Assembly: GCF_900101965.1 (NCBI RefSeq)
Contig: NZ_FNAP01000001.1
Location: forward strand, 124,001-188,000
Reading direction: 5' to 3'
Length of the DNA: 64,000 nucleotides
Source of the DNA: Rhodospira trueperi
Lineage (GTDB): Bacteria > Pseudomonadota > Alphaproteobacteria > Rhodospirillales > Rhodospirillaceae
In this document: one piece after another, positions 33,391 through 43,396 of the stretch
Position numbering within the stretch: position 1 is the stretch's first letter
Layout: every line of letters starts with the position of its first letter
Notes under the pieces: model-generated
The model's database searches: none
Told to the model about the DNA's origin: nothing
The model's input: the letters and a program-made list of their open reading frames with translations, nothing else
Made by a program: the position numbers and the translations under genes

Positions 33391-36300
33391 TCACGAACAC
33401 CCGCTCGTCGCGCCGCAGGTGTCGCACTTCATGCAGGTGCCGTTGCGCACAAGGGTGAAGTTGCCGCATTCGTCGCAGGAATCGCCCTCGTAGCCTTTCA
33501 TGCGGGCCTCGCGGATGCGGGCCATGGTGGAGTCGCCCGAGCCGCCGCCGACGCTTCCGCCGCCGACCGGGGCCATGGCCATGGTCTGGCCCACGGCCAC
33601 GGCGCCGGCCACCGCTTCGGCGCCACCCGCGCGGGCCACCGGCGCGGTCTCCTGGGCGGCGCCGCGTCCGTGCAGCACGTACAGGTTCGAGCGCACGTAG
33701 CCGGCCGACACCGTGCTGGGCAGGGCGGGTTCCTCTTCCGCCTCGTCCCATTCCTCGGCGAAATCGCCCTGGTCATTGCCGCTGCCCAGGGCATCGATGC
33801 GCAGATCGTCCGGCACCACATGGGCGAGGTCGTTGCGGCCCAGGTAGGACACGGCGATCTCGCGGAACATGTAGTCCAGGATCGACGTGGTCATCTTGAT
33901 GGCGCCGTTGCCCTCGACCATGCCGTTGGGCTCGAACCGGGTGAAGGTGAAGGCCTCGACGAATTCCTCCAGCGGCACGCCGTATTGCAGGCCGATGGAA
34001 ATCGCGATGGCGAAGTTGTTCATCAGCGAGCGGAAGGCGGCGCCCTCCTTGTGCATGTCGATGAAGATTTCGCCCAGGCTGCCGTCCTCGTATTCGCCGG
34101 TGCGCAAGTACACCTTGTGGCCGCCGATCACGGCTTTCTGGGTATAGCCCTTGCGGCGATCCGGCAGGCGGTGGCGTTGCAGGCGGTGCACCACCCGCTC
34201 GACCACGCGCTCGGCGACCACCGTCGTGCGCTCGGTCGCGGTCGCGTCGGCGAGGTCGTCGGTCAGGTCCTCGTCCTCCAGGATCTGCGCGTTGAGCGGC
34301 TGCGACAGCTTGGAGCCGTCGCGGTACAGCGCGTTGGCCTTCAGGCCCAGCTTCCACGAGGTCCGGTAGGCCCGGTCGCAGTCGGCGATGGTGGCGTCGT
34401 TGGGCATGTTGATGGTCTTGGAGATGGCGCCCGAAATGAACGGCTGTGCCGCCGCCATCATCTTGATGTGAGCGTCCATCGACAGATAGCGCTTGCCGAT
34501 GCGGCCGCACGGGTTGGCGCAGTCGAACACCGGCAGGTGTTCGGGCTTCAGGCCGGGCGCGCCCTCGACCGTCATGGCGCCGCAGACGTAGGTGTTGGCC
34601 GCCTCAACGGCGCTCTTGGAAAAGCCCAACGCCGCCAGCATGTCGAACCGGGGGTCGTTGATCTGCTCCGCCGACAGGCCGAGTACGCGGGTGCAGACGT
34701 CCTCGCCCAGCGTCCAGACGTTGAAGGCGTACCGGATGTCGAAGGCACTGGAGAAGGCGTCTTCCAGGCGGCGCAGGGCCTCGTCGCTGAAGCCCTTGGC
34801 GCGCAGCGCGGCATGGGTCAGGGCGCCCTCGCCGGTGGGGGCGCCGTCCAGGGTGCCGTGTCCGGTGGCGTAACGGGTGATGCGGTCGATGGCGGTCTCG
34901 TCATAGCCCAGCGCGCGCAGACCCTGGGGCACCATGCGGTTGATGATCTTGAAATAGCCGCCGCCGGCCAGCTTCTTGTGTTTGACGATGGCGAAGTCGG
35001 GTTCGATGCCGGTGGTGTCGCAGTCCATCACCAGGCCGATGGTGCCGGTGGGCGCGATCACCGAGACCTGGGCGTTGCGGTAGCCGTGCGCCGCGCCGAG
35101 GTCCACCGCGCGGTCCCAGGCGGCGACGGCGGCGTCGATCAGGTCGGGCTGCGGGCAGTCGGCGTGGTCCAGCGGAACCGGGCTGACGGACAGATCCTCA
35201 TAGCCCTTCAACTCGCCCCGAGCGGCGCGCTGGTGGTTGCGCATCACCCGCAGCATGTGACCGGCGTTGGCAGCGTGGCCGGGGAAGGCGCCCAGTTCCT
35301 CCGCCATCTCGGCCGAGGTGGCGTAGGCGGTGCCGGTCATCAGAGCGGTGATGGCGCCGCACAGGGCGCGGCCGGCCTCGCTGTCATAGGACAGGCCGCT
35401 GGCCATCAGCAGGCCGCCGATGTTGGCGTAGCCCAGGCCGAGGGTGCGGTAGTCGTAGGACCGCTCGGCGATTTCGCGCGACGGGAACTGGGCCATCAGG
35501 ACGGAGATTTCCAGCGCCACGGTCCACAGCCGGGCGGCGTGGGCGAAGCCCTGGGCGTCGAACGTGCCGTCGTCGCGGCGGAAGCGGATCAGGTTCAGCG
35601 ACGCCAGATTGCAGGCCGTATCGTCCAGGAACATGTACTCCGAGCACGGATTGGACGCGTTGATGCGCCCACCGGCGGGGCAGGTGTGCCACTCGTTGAT
35701 GGTGGTGTCGAACTGCAGGCCCGGGTCGGCGCAGGACCACGCCGCCTCGCAGATCTGGTTCCACAGGTCGCGGGCCTTCATGGTCTTGGCGGTCTTGCCG
35801 GAGAGCCGGTGGGTCAGATTCCAGTCGCCGTCGCGCTCGACCGCCTCCAGGAAGTCGTCGGTGACGCGCACGGAGTTGTTGGAGTTCTGCCCGGCCACGG
35901 TCTGATAGGCGGCCGAATCCCAGTCGGTGTCGAAGGTTTCGATATCCAGCGCGGCGTATCCCTGGCGAGCGTACTGAATGGCGCGCTGGATGGAATTCTC
36001 CGGCACCAGCGCCTTGCGCGCGGCGATCACGGCCTTCTTCAGCGTCTTGTTGACCTTGGGATCCAGGCGATCGGGCGAATCGGCGGCGCCGTCCCACTCG
36101 CGGCAGGCGGCCAGCACGGCGTTCAGGTGGTGCGCCAGCGTCTTGGAGCCGGTGACCAGGGCGGCGACCTTCTGTTCCTCGCGGACCTTCCAGTTGATGA
36201 AGGTTTCGATGTCCGGGTGGTCGACGTCGCAGATGACCATCTTGGCGGCGCGCCGGGTGGTGCCGCCGGACTTGATGGCGCCGGCGGCGCGGTCGCCGAT

Positions 36301-37077
36301 CTTGAGGAAGCTCATCAGGCCGGAGGAACGTCCGCCGCCGGACAGCGGCTCGCCCTCGCCACGCAATGACGAAAAGTTGGTGCCGGTGCCGGAGCCGTAC
36401 TTGAACAGGCGGGCCTCGCGCGTCCACAGGTCCATGATGCCGCCCTCGTTCACCAGATCGTCGCTGACGGACTGGATGAAGCAGGCGTGCGGCTGCGGGT
36501 GCTCATAGGCGCTGTTGGAGGCGATCATCTCGCCGGTCCTGTAGTCGCGGTAGAAGTGTCCCTGGGACGGGCCGTCGATGCCGTACGCCCAGTGCAGGCC
36601 GGTGTTGAACCACTGCGGGCTGTTTGGCGCGCCGACCTGGGCGCACAGCATGAAGCGCATCTCGTCGAAGTAGGCGCGGGCGTCGGCCTCGGAGTCGAAA
36701 TAGCCGCCCTTCCAGCCCCAGTAGGTCCAGGTACCGGCCAGCCGGTCGAACACCTGCTTGGCGCTGGTCTCGCCGCCCGTGCGGTCCGACTTGGGACGGG
36801 CGTCCAGGGCGTCCGAGTCGGCCTCGTGGCGCCACAGCCACTGCGGGACGTCGTCCTCGCGCACCGGGCGCAGCGCCGCCGGCACACCGGCCTTACGGAA
36901 GTACTTCTGGGCCAGCACGTCGCTCGCCACCTGCGACCAGTCGGCCGGAACCTCGATATTCTCCTGCCGGAAGACCGTCGAGCCGTCGGGATTGCGAATC
37001 TCGCTGGCGGTCGTGCGGAAGGCAACGGAGGCGTACGGGTCCTGGCCCTCGGTCGTATAATGGCGGTCGATGCGCAT
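33391..37077 (-). CDS. nrdJ: Class II (B12-dependent) ribonucleotide reductase
   Basis: Adenosylcobalamin-dependent enzyme reducing ribonucleotides for DNA synthesis with or without oxygen. From ATG 37077 the product is 1228 residues, the length of the large NrdJ type. Recognised blocks are [98 protein letters not shown] and PNDATIADC. The C-terminal zinc-ribbon has paired CxxC motifs ([15 protein letters not shown]) that shuttle electrons to the active site. NrdR-box-like sites lie upstream. Confidence 0.96.
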   Translation of the reverse strand: MRIDRHYTTEGQDPYASVAFRTTASEIRNPDGSTVFRQENIEVPADWSQVASDVLAQKYFRKAGVPAALRPVREDDVPQWLWRHEADSDALDARPKSDRTGGETSAKQVFDRLAGTWTYWGWKGGYFDSEADARAYFDEMRFMLCAQVGAPNSPQWFNTGLHWAYGIDGPSQGHFYRDYRTGEMIASNSAYEHPQPHACFIQSVSDDLVNEGGIMDLWTREARLFKYGSGTGTNFSSLRGEGEPLSGGGRSSGLMSFLKIGDRAAGAIKSGGTTRRAAKMVICDVDHPDIETFINWKVREEQKVAALVTGSKTLAHHLNAVLAACREWDGAADSPDRLDPKVNKTLKKAVIAARKALVPENSIQRAIQYARQGYAALDIETFDTDWDSAAYQTVAGQNSNNSVRVTDDFLEAVERDGDWNLTHRLSGKTAKTMKARDLWNQICEAAWSCADPGLQFDTTINEWHTCPAGGRINASNPCSEYMFLDDTACNLASLNLIRFRRDDGTFDAQGFAHAARLWTVALEISVLMAQFPSREIAERSYDYRTLGLGYANIGGLLMASGLSYDSEAGRALCGAITALMTGTAYATSAEMAEELGAFPGHAANAGHMLRVMRNHQRAARGELKGYEDLSVSPVPLDHADCPQPDLIDAAVAAWDRAVDLGAAHGYRNAQVSVIAPTGTIGLVMDCDTTGIEPDFAIVKHKKLAGGGYFKIINRMVPQGLRALGYDETAIDRITRYATGHGTLDGAPTGEGALTHAALRAKGFSDEALRRLEDAFSSAFDIRYAFNVWTLGEDVCTRVLGLSAEQINDPRFDMLAALGFSKSAVEAANTYVCGAMTVEGAPGLKPEHLPVFDCANPCGRIGKRYLSMDAHIKMMAAAQPFISGAISKTINMPNDATIADCDRAYRTSWKLGLKANALYRDGSKLSQPLNAQILEDEDLTDDLADATATERTTVVAERVVERVVHRLQRHRLPDRRKGYTQKAVIGGHKVYLRTGEYEDGSLGEIFIDMHKEGAAFRSLMNNFAIAISIGLQYGVPLEEFVEAFTFTRFEPNGMVEGNGAIKMTTSILDYMFREIAVSYLGRNDLAHVVPDDLRIDALGSGNDQGDFAEEWDEAEEEPALPSTVSAGYVRSNLYVLHGRGAAQETAPVARAGGAEAVAGAVAVGQTMAMAPVGGGSVGGGSGDSTMARIREARMKGYEGDSCDECGNFTLVRNGTCMKCDTCGATSGCS

Positions 37078-37226
37078 GGCTCGCGTTCCCCTCTCCATCT
37101 GGTCGCCGGCGCCACGGGGCGCGTCCGGCTGTTGAACGGCGTTTCGGCTCGACCGGGACCCGCGCGCGGCGAGGCAGCGCCATCTTTTCCCGGCTGGGTT
37201 CGGGGGCGGGGTGACATCCCTCTGTC

Positions 37227-37242
37227 ACACAGGATATTGTGT
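37227..37242 (-). promoter_or_regulatory. NrdR-box-like site, strongest
   Basis: On the minus strand it reads acacaatatcctgtgt, 14 of 16 positions agreeing with the published NrdR-box consensus acaCwAtATaTwGtgt. It lies about 150 bases upstream of the nrdJ start. NrdR represses ribonucleotide reductase genes in response to ATP/dATP. Confidence 0.7.
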
Positions 37243-37288
37243 CTCCGGCTCCGAACGACCCCAAGAATATGCGGGTGGGGTGCCGTTG

Positions 37289-37304
37289 GCAATAGATTTT
37301 GTGT
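37289..37304 (-). promoter_or_regulatory. NrdR-box-like site, weaker
   Basis: On the minus strand it reads acacaaaatctattgc, with a good left half and weak right half. Its start is 62 bases (two 31-base steps) from the strongest site and 31 bases from the most distal one. Confidence 0.45.
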
Positions 37305-37319
37305 CCACGGGGGTGTGGA

Positions 37320-37335
37320 TAACTATATATGGTGC
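37320..37335 (-). promoter_or_regulatory. NrdR-box-like site, distal
   Basis: On the minus strand it reads gcaccatatatagtta, matching the consensus core CwATATaTwG exactly but not the outer bases. It is 31 bases from the middle site, the usual spacing of paired NrdR boxes. Confidence 0.45.
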
Positions 37336-37413
37336 GTGTGCGAAAAGAAATGGATCCCGGCCACCCCGCTTGCAAAGGGCGGTGCGTCGGGGAAGGGCCG
37401 CGTTGGCCGATAT

Positions 37414-39447
37414 CTACTGCGCCAGCGCCCCCGGCGTGAGACGGGTGGTGCGCTGGGTCATGACCTCCTCGAATCGGGCCATGGCCTGCTTGAGGCCGTT
37501 CACGCCCTGGTTGGCCTTGGTGCTGGCGGCGATGGCCTGCCGTGCGGCGTCGCGCGGGGTCCAAGTGACGGGGGAGCCTGGCTCCAGCTCCAGAATGACC
37601 CGCAACTGCTCCGACAGGGCGCCGTATTTGGTTTCGGCGGCCTTCAGGTTGGTTTCTGCGGTGTCGATGATTGTCCGCACCTCTTCCATGCCGGCGCGGC
37701 GCGGGTCGGCGGGCGGCAACGACTCCATGCGTTGGGCTAGGTCTGCGCGGACGGGATCGATCTGGCCAAGGAGGTCCCTGGTCTTTTCGTGGTGTACGGA
37801 GACCTGCTCGGCGATTTCGGCGAACTGTGCCCGAGAGTCATCCGGTTTGGGCGCCGCGTTGCCGCTCTGGGTCTCGCGGTCGAGTGCGAACGGCTGGACC
37901 GTGTCGGCCGCTGGCGGTTGCGGTGGTGCGGCCTGCGGAACCGGTGCCTGAGGTGGCGGCGGGTTCGGCGCGGCGGCGGGTCCCGCGTCCGGCTCTGGTG
38001 GAGGGGGAGGGGGAGGGGGAGGAGCGGCCGGCGGGATCCGGGCCACGGAAGGCGCGGTTGGTGCGGCGATGTCCGGCATCGGTGGATCGGGCATCGAGTC
38101 GGAGCCTTGCAACGTGGACTCGGTCGGCGGGGGCATCTCCAGCGGACGGGTTCGGCGTATCGTGTCGGAGGCGTATGCCCGGCTTTGGACCGGCGGGGGC
38201 AGGGTCTCGGATCGGGCTGGACCGGCGAATTCCGGGTGGACGATGACCGACGGATCGCCGGGCGGCCTGGCCAGCGGGTTAAGGGACGGGTTCCAGTCGG
38301 CGGCCCCACCACGATGGAAGGGCGGGGTTCCCGGAGGTGGCAGGGCGGCCGGACCGGTCATCTCCACCGTCGGCGGTGTGGGCAGGGTGCGCCCCAGGGT
38401 GTCGCTCGGCGCCACACTCGTGGCCGTGCGCGTTGTCAGGGGCGGCGGATCCAGCGTGCGCAGCGGGTTGGAAAGGGCGGCGCGCGGCGGACTCGCTGGT
38501 CGGGCATCCGCCACGCTTGGCGGTCGTGGGCTGACGATGGCGGGACGGAGCGGCGGCGTCGGCGCCGGCGCCGGAGAGGGTGGGGCGGGGCGTGGCACCG
38601 GTGGTGATGCCGTCGCGGGCGGTTCGGCCGTATCGGGCGTCGGCGCGGCAACCGAAGTCTCGGAAGGGACGGGCGGGGGCCGGCTCGGCGCTTCGATCGG
38701 CGCTTGGGCCGGTTCCTGCGGCGGCGAGCCCGTGACGGGCGCCGGAGTGGGTGTCGGAGTGGGCGTGGGCGTGGGCGTGGGCGTGGGCGTGGGCGGCGAT
38801 GAGGCGGTCAGGACCCGGAATAGAGCCGGGGCCGGCGCCGCTTCGGTGGCAGGCGACACGGTGGGGGGCGGTGGTGCCGGATCGGGCAGTGTTGTGGGGA
38901 CATCCGTTTGGCGCCGAGCCTCCCGGTAAAGGCCCTCTGCCCGTTGGGTGGCTGCCTTGGCGGCGTCCCAGTCGGCGTGGATGGTGCGGGCCGTGACCTC
39001 ATTCATGGGGCCGGTCCCGCCCGCCAGATCGCGCACGATGATGGCGTGGCGGGCACGGGCGTCGGTCAGAAGATCGTGGACCCTGTCGTACCGCTTTCGG
39101 GTGTCTCCGGAGGCCGCCGCCCGTTCCCTGTCGACGAGGGTCAGCAGTCCGGTCAGGCGCGGGACTTCGTCTTTCGAGTGCGCGTACATCTCCCGGATGT
39201 CACGGCGGGTGTCCGTGGCCGTCTGCGGTTCGCTTTGAGCCGTGGCCGCGTGCGGTGAAAACTGCGCCGCCAGGGCGATGCCGGCCAGTGGCGCGCACAG
39301 CAGCATGACAACGCCGGCCACGCGATGGCGCGGCCAGTCCAGGCGGCCGATCCCAAGGCGACGGGCCGCTGGTTCACGTCTTTCCATCCATGGGGCGGAC
39401 GGAGGTCTCACCCTGTGTGCTCCCCGGGTTGGGCTGCCCTCTGTCAC
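37414..39447 (-). CDS. Proline-rich membrane-anchored protein with two helical ends
   Basis: The 677-residue protein has one hydrophobic segment (about 42-62, RVAGVVMLLCAPLAGIALAA). A helical region follows (about 75-180, including DIREMYAHSKDEVPRLTGLL), then a long disordered linker (about 185-530) dominated by Pro, Ala, Thr and Ser, and a second helical region (about 545-670, including EIAEQVSVHHEKTRDLLGQI). The linker contains a run of Pro-Thr pairs encoded by six hexanucleotide copies (38759-38794) and a run of nine or more prolines. It probably spans the periplasm as a spacer. The GTG start at 39447 is uncertain; ATG 39387 is possible. Function is unknown. Confidence 0.7.
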   Translation of the reverse strand: MTEGSPTRGAHRVRPPSAPWMERREPAARRLGIGRLDWPRHRVAGVVMLLCAPLAGIALAAQFSPHAATAQSEPQTATDTRRDIREMYAHSKDEVPRLTGLLTLVDRERAAASGDTRKRYDRVHDLLTDARARHAIIVRDLAGGTGPMNEVTARTIHADWDAAKAATQRAEGLYREARRQTDVPTTLPDPAPPPPTVSPATEAAPAPALFRVLTASSPPTPTPTPTPTPTPTPTPAPVTGSPPQEPAQAPIEAPSRPPPVPSETSVAAPTPDTAEPPATASPPVPRPAPPSPAPAPTPPLRPAIVSPRPPSVADARPASPPRAALSNPLRTLDPPPLTTRTATSVAPSDTLGRTLPTPPTVEMTGPAALPPPGTPPFHRGGAADWNPSLNPLARPPGDPSVIVHPEFAGPARSETLPPPVQSRAYASDTIRRTRPLEMPPPTESTLQGSDSMPDPPMPDIAAPTAPSVARIPPAAPPPPPPPPPEPDAGPAAAPNPPPPQAPVPQAAPPQPPAADTVQPFALDRETQSGNAAPKPDDSRAQFAEIAEQVSVHHEKTRDLLGQIDPVRADLAQRMESLPPADPRRAGMEEVRTIIDTAETNLKAAETKYGALSEQLRVILELEPGSPVTWTPRDAARQAIAASTKANQGVNGLKQAMARFEEVMTQRTTRLTPGALAQ
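38759..38794. repeat. Six tandem gtgggc hexamers inside the Pro-rich gene
   Basis: Six exact gtgggc units (on the minus strand gcccac) encode alternating Pro and Thr. Because the unit is 6 bases, copy-number change would keep the frame and alter linker length only. Confidence 0.85.
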
Positions 39448-39758
39448 CGGCGGGGCGCGGTTGCGCGCGCGAGGGTGACCGAGTCGGCGCTGAGAGGGTG
39501 GGGGTCATGCGTATCTTGCGATATCACTTTCAAAAAGCGATACACAGTATTGTTTTGCCATATTTTCTTTCCGATTTCCACAGTGAAGTGGCGGCCGGAG
39601 TCGGTTGGACCCCGATCCGACCATCGCGTCCGGCCGTACCCTTGACGACACCGGCCCCGTTCCCATGTGCCGGGCAAGGGTTAAGGCGCGCCGTCCCCGT
39701 GGCCGTTGTCACAGGGGCAGCGTCGTCTTTCATGGTCTGACGGAAAGGAGAGCCACAT
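39448..39758. other. Divergent gap before the nitroreductase gene
   Basis: These 311 bases separate the Pro-rich gene (minus) from the nitroreductase gene (plus). The stretch 39520-39590 is AT-rich (for example gttttgccatattttctttcc) and is the likeliest promoter zone. No gene is supported. Confidence 0.4.
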
Positions 39759-40364
39759 ATGCTTGATGATCGCACGGTGTCGACGGTGGACGGCCGGGGC
39801 CTGGGCCTGCTGTTTGAGGATGCCCGCACGCATTCCCAATGGCGCGATGGGGATGTTGACGAGGCGACCCTGCGGCGCCTGCACGATCTGGTGAAAATGG
39901 CTCCGACAAGCGCCAACTGCCAGCCGGCTCGCTTCGTGTTCGTGAAAAGCAAGGCGGCGAAAGAGAAACTCGCGCCCTGCCTGATGGAGGGCAACCTGGA
40001 CAAGACCATGACCGCGCCGGTCACGGTGATCGTGTGCCATGATATGCGGTTCCATGATCGATTGCCGGAGTTGTTTCCGCACGCGGACGCGAAAAGCTGG
40101 TTCGAGGGCAATGATGCGTTCATTGAGGAGACGGCGTTCCGCAACAGCAGCCTTCAGGGCGCCTATCTCATCATGGCCGCACGGGCGCTCGGCCTGGATT
40201 GTGGTCCGATGAGCGGATTCGACAAGGCCAAGGTCGACGCGGCGTTCCTGGACGGCACGACGTGGCGGTCGAATTTCCTGGTCAATCTGGGATACGGCGA
40301 CGCGTCGAAGCTGTTCCCCCGGGCGCCCCGGCCCGCGTTCGAGGATGTCTGCCAGGTCGTTTGA
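39759..40364 (+). CDS. RutE/HadB-type malonic semialdehyde reductase (nitroreductase family)
   Basis: FMN-dependent nitroreductase-family enzyme of 201 residues. The blocks [47 protein letters not shown] and [21 protein letters not shown] match the RutE subfamily, which reduces malonic semialdehyde to 3-hydroxypropionate in pyrimidine breakdown. No other rut genes are present, so a pyrimidine role is not supported by context. AAAGGAG lies before the ATG. It is convergent with the sensor kinase gene, 22 bases away. Confidence 0.9.
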   Translation: MLDDRTVSTVDGRGLGLLFEDARTHSQWRDGDVDEATLRRLHDLVKMAPTSANCQPARFVFVKSKAAKEKLAPCLMEGNLDKTMTAPVTVIVCHDMRFHDRLPELFPHADAKSWFEGNDAFIEETAFRNSSLQGAYLIMAARALGLDCGPMSGFDKAKVDAAFLDGTTWRSNFLVNLGYGDASKLFPRAPRPAFEDVCQVV

Positions 40365-40386
40365 GGGCGCGGGGGAGGCCGGCGGC

Positions 40387-43206
40387 TCAGTCCGCCGGGC
40401 GCACCCGCGCGGCGGGAAACGTCGCGGTCGCGGTGGTGCCGGTTCCCGGTTCGCTGTCCAGGCACAATGTGCCGCCGTGCAGGTCCATCAGACGTGCGGT
40501 GAGGGGCAGGCCGAGACCGATCCCGTCGTGCCGCCGCGAGAGGACGTTCTCGACCTGCTCGAAGGGCCTCATGGCCTTGTCGAGGGCTGCCGTGTCCATG
40601 CCGATGCCTGTGTCGGTGACAACCAACGCCAGCGTGCCGTCGTCCCGTTCGTGGATGGACAGCGTGACCCGGCCGCCGGACGGCGTGAACTTGACGGAGT
40701 TCGACAAAAGGTTGAGCAGGACCTGCCTGACGCGCCGTTCGTCAGCGTGAAGGACCGGGGGACGAGGGCCGGCCTCGAAGATCAGGGCCACATTGCCTTT
40801 GGCCGCCGGTTTGCTGACCATGGTCATGCAGTTGCGGCAGACGTCCACCACATCGATGGGCCCGTCCTGAAGGACCATCTTGCCCGCCTCGACCGCCGAG
40901 AGATCGAGAATATCGTTGATGAGTTGAAGCAGGTGCTCGCCCGAGCCGTGGATGTGTTGCAGGTAGTTCCGGGTTTTCAGCTCCCGGGTTTCGGTCGGAC
41001 CCGGCGTCAGCAAGGCCGATGAAAAGCCGAGGATCGAATTGAGCGGCGTGCGCAGTTCATGGCTCATGCCGGCCAGGAACTCGGACTTGGCGAGGCTGGC
41101 GTATTCCGCCGCCTGCCGAGCCTCAATCAGGGATTGCTGAACCTGCTTCATGCCGTCGATGTCGGTGTGCGTGCCGACGGCCCGGGTCGGCTGTCCGGCC
41201 TCGTCCCAGGCCACGGGACGGCCGCGCCCCAGCACCCACAACCAAGTTCCGTCGGTCCGCCGCAGGCGGAATTCCAGGGCCCAAGCCTTGCCTTCATTGA
41301 TGTGCGCGGCGACCGTGGCGGCAGCGACCTCGCGGTCATCTGGGTGCAACAGGTCCCGCCACGTTTGCACAGAGACCGGGAAGGCCCCGGGGTGGAACCC
41401 CAGCATTGCGAAGCATCGCGGGTTCCAATCAATCGTGTCGTTGGCGATATCCCAGTCCCAAATCCCGTCGCTGGCGGCCTCGAAGGCTAGCCGGAGGCGC
41501 TCCTCGCTCTTCGCCAGTGCCTCCTCCGTCCGCTTGCGTTTCGTCACGTCGGTGATGACGGTCAGGAAAACGTGCCGGTCGTGGGCCGCGATCAGTTCAC
41601 CATAAAATAGGCCGTACCGGATCCCTCCGTCCTTGCGCCGGATGCGCAGTTCCACGCCCGCCACGCGCCCTTTTTCCCGCAACTGCCGGGATGCCGCATC
41701 GAACGCGTCCGGATCGACGGGCAGGTTCAGGGCGGCGGTGCTTTGGCCGATCACCTCTTCGCGGTCATAGCCGGTCGTCGCCAGAAAGGCGTCGTTCACA
41801 TCCACCAGGGTTGCGTCACTGGCTGTCGCTAGCGCCATCGGTGCCGGATTATTGCGGAACAGGCGTTTGAACCAGAGTTCGGCCTCGCTGATGGCCGTCA
41901 TGTCATGGGAGACAGCGAAGATGCAGGGCTGGCCGTTCCAGATGCCTCTCCAGGCATGGGTCCGCGCCGGGAGTGTGCGCCCGGCGCTCGTGTGCAGTGG
42001 CAGGTCGAAGGTGGTCTCCTCGCCCTGTGCCACCTGAACCCGGAGCGTGGCGGTCTGCTCAAGAAGCGCCGGATCGTGGAGATCGGTCACCAACATGCCG
42101 CACAGAACCTCGCGTGGATATCCGAGCAGGCGGGCGGCGGCGGCGTTGGTGTGCAGCAGGCGGCCGTCGAGCCCGGCGACGAACAGCATGTCCTGCATGG
42201 ACTCGAACAGGGCGCGGAAGTTCTGTTCGCTGACGCGAAGCCGCGTTTCGATCCGATCACGGTCGAGGGCCTGGGCGAGGGTGTGGGCCGTCAGGCGGAG
42301 GAGACTGATCTCTTCCTCTGTCCAGGCGCGCGGCGCGGTCAGGGAGCCGACTCCGAACAGGCCGATCACGATCCGGTCGAGGCGGATGGGGACCGTCAGC
42401 AGGGCTTTGACGCCCGCGCGTGAGAGAGAAGCCCGATCCGTGCCCGCCGGGTCCGGCAGCAGGGCGACATCCGGAATGTTCACAATCTGCCCGGCCCGCA
42501 GGCGGTCCGACACCCATGGTAGGGCGTCGACGCGCAGGGGCTGGGGGGCCTCCTGATTGGCGTTCGCGAATACCTCGGGGCGAATCCAGTGAAGAGACAG
42601 CGCGACGACACCGGGATCGTCCTCGTCGAAGCGGTCGAAGCGGGTGCGGTCTGTCCCCGTGGCCGCGCCGATGTCCGCCAGAAGCGTTTGGAAAGGCGCC
42701 GGGTCCTTCGCGAGCGAGGTCTTCAGGGCGTCGGCGGAAAAGCGCGTCAACGCCTGATGCACGGCGTCCCGGATCGGCGCGTCGCTGCGCGATGGTGCGA
42801 GGTCCGTGATGTCCTCGATGATGCCGACAATCAGGGGCGGCCCGCCGTCCGGCGGTGTGACCAGGGTCTTGTTGAAAACGACGCGTCGCGGCCCGTGGAT
42901 CGGTGACTCGACATCGGACTCGTAGCGTTGGGGGCCACCCGTGGCGCGAAGGGTGTCATCGGCCCGTTGATAGGCCTCGGCGAGGTCGGAGGGGAGAAGG
43001 TCGAAGGCCGTTCGTCCCAGGACGTCCTCCCGCCCGCACCCGAGAAACGCGGCGAGGGCGTCATTGCAGGCAATGTAGCGCCCGGTCTCGTCCTTGACGA
43101 ACACCGGCAGGGGGATGGCCGCCAGAACGGCGTCGGACAGGCCAGGAGAGGTCAGCCCGGTCATCGTGGCGACTGCAAATGGATCGTGGGGGGCTCCGGC
43201 GGACAC
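40387..43206 (-). CDS. Multi-PAS/GAF sensor histidine kinase
   Basis: Soluble sensor kinase of 939 residues without membrane helices. In order: PAS (about 20-140), GAF (about 165-320), PAS (about 330-440), PAS (about 450-565), PAS with PAC (about 575-705, FEAASDGIWDWDI), HisKA with FLAGMSHELRTPLNSILGF, and HATPase with N-box NLLSNSVKFTPSGG, DTGIGM and GIGLGLPL. All catalytic motifs are intact. The GTG at 43206 or the ATG at 43164 may be the start. No response regulator is adjacent. It lies 190 bases downstream of another kinase on the same strand. Confidence 0.93.
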   Translation of the reverse strand: MSAGAPHDPFAVATMTGLTSPGLSDAVLAAIPLPVFVKDETGRYIACNDALAAFLGCGREDVLGRTAFDLLPSDLAEAYQRADDTLRATGGPQRYESDVESPIHGPRRVVFNKTLVTPPDGGPPLIVGIIEDITDLAPSRSDAPIRDAVHQALTRFSADALKTSLAKDPAPFQTLLADIGAATGTDRTRFDRFDEDDPGVVALSLHWIRPEVFANANQEAPQPLRVDALPWVSDRLRAGQIVNIPDVALLPDPAGTDRASLSRAGVKALLTVPIRLDRIVIGLFGVGSLTAPRAWTEEEISLLRLTAHTLAQALDRDRIETRLRVSEQNFRALFESMQDMLFVAGLDGRLLHTNAAAARLLGYPREVLCGMLVTDLHDPALLEQTATLRVQVAQGEETTFDLPLHTSAGRTLPARTHAWRGIWNGQPCIFAVSHDMTAISEAELWFKRLFRNNPAPMALATASDATLVDVNDAFLATTGYDREEVIGQSTAALNLPVDPDAFDAASRQLREKGRVAGVELRIRRKDGGIRYGLFYGELIAAHDRHVFLTVITDVTKRKRTEEALAKSEERLRLAFEAASDGIWDWDIANDTIDWNPRCFAMLGFHPGAFPVSVQTWRDLLHPDDREVAAATVAAHINEGKAWALEFRLRRTDGTWLWVLGRGRPVAWDEAGQPTRAVGTHTDIDGMKQVQQSLIEARQAAEYASLAKSEFLAGMSHELRTPLNSILGFSSALLTPGPTETRELKTRNYLQHIHGSGEHLLQLINDILDLSAVEAGKMVLQDGPIDVVDVCRNCMTMVSKPAAKGNVALIFEAGPRPPVLHADERRVRQVLLNLLSNSVKFTPSGGRVTLSIHERDDGTLALVVTDTGIGMDTAALDKAMRPFEQVENVLSRRHDGIGLGLPLTARLMDLHGGTLCLDSEPGTGTTATATFPAARVRPAD

Positions 43207-43396
43207 CCGTGGTTTCCCGTTCTCTCTTAGATTGCAAAAATCATCGGATCTCGCCGTATGTGGCGCCGATCAGCCATCCACGCACCGTCACCGAAGATGT
43301 CATGACAATGGCTAATGCCAGATCATGTCAGAACCGCTCTAGGGTCACAAGGCGGGGTCTCCAATCCCGGGTTTTCGTGCAGGTGGGACGACCGGG

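Larger units (their letters stand above)
37078..37413 (-). other. nrdJ upstream region with three NrdR-box-like sites
   Basis: The 336-base gap upstream of nrdJ carries the three sites listed separately at 37227, 37289 and 37320. No cobalamin riboswitch could be recognised. An AT-rich stretch (aactatatatgg) lies within the most distal site. Confidence 0.6.

Noticed and set aside
33670-36369. 899-codon open frame on the plus strand inside nrdJ
   Set aside because: nrdJ is unmistakable on the other strand, and the antisense product has no motif and a Gly/Val/Ala/Gln bias typical of shadows.
37078-37413. Cobalamin riboswitch upstream of the B12-dependent reductase
   Set aside because: No B12-box-like conserved core was recognised; the NrdR-like sites explain the region better.
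38739-38800. Tandem gtgggc units as a CRISPR-like array
   Set aside because: The units are contiguous hexamers without spacers and lie in frame in a coding region.
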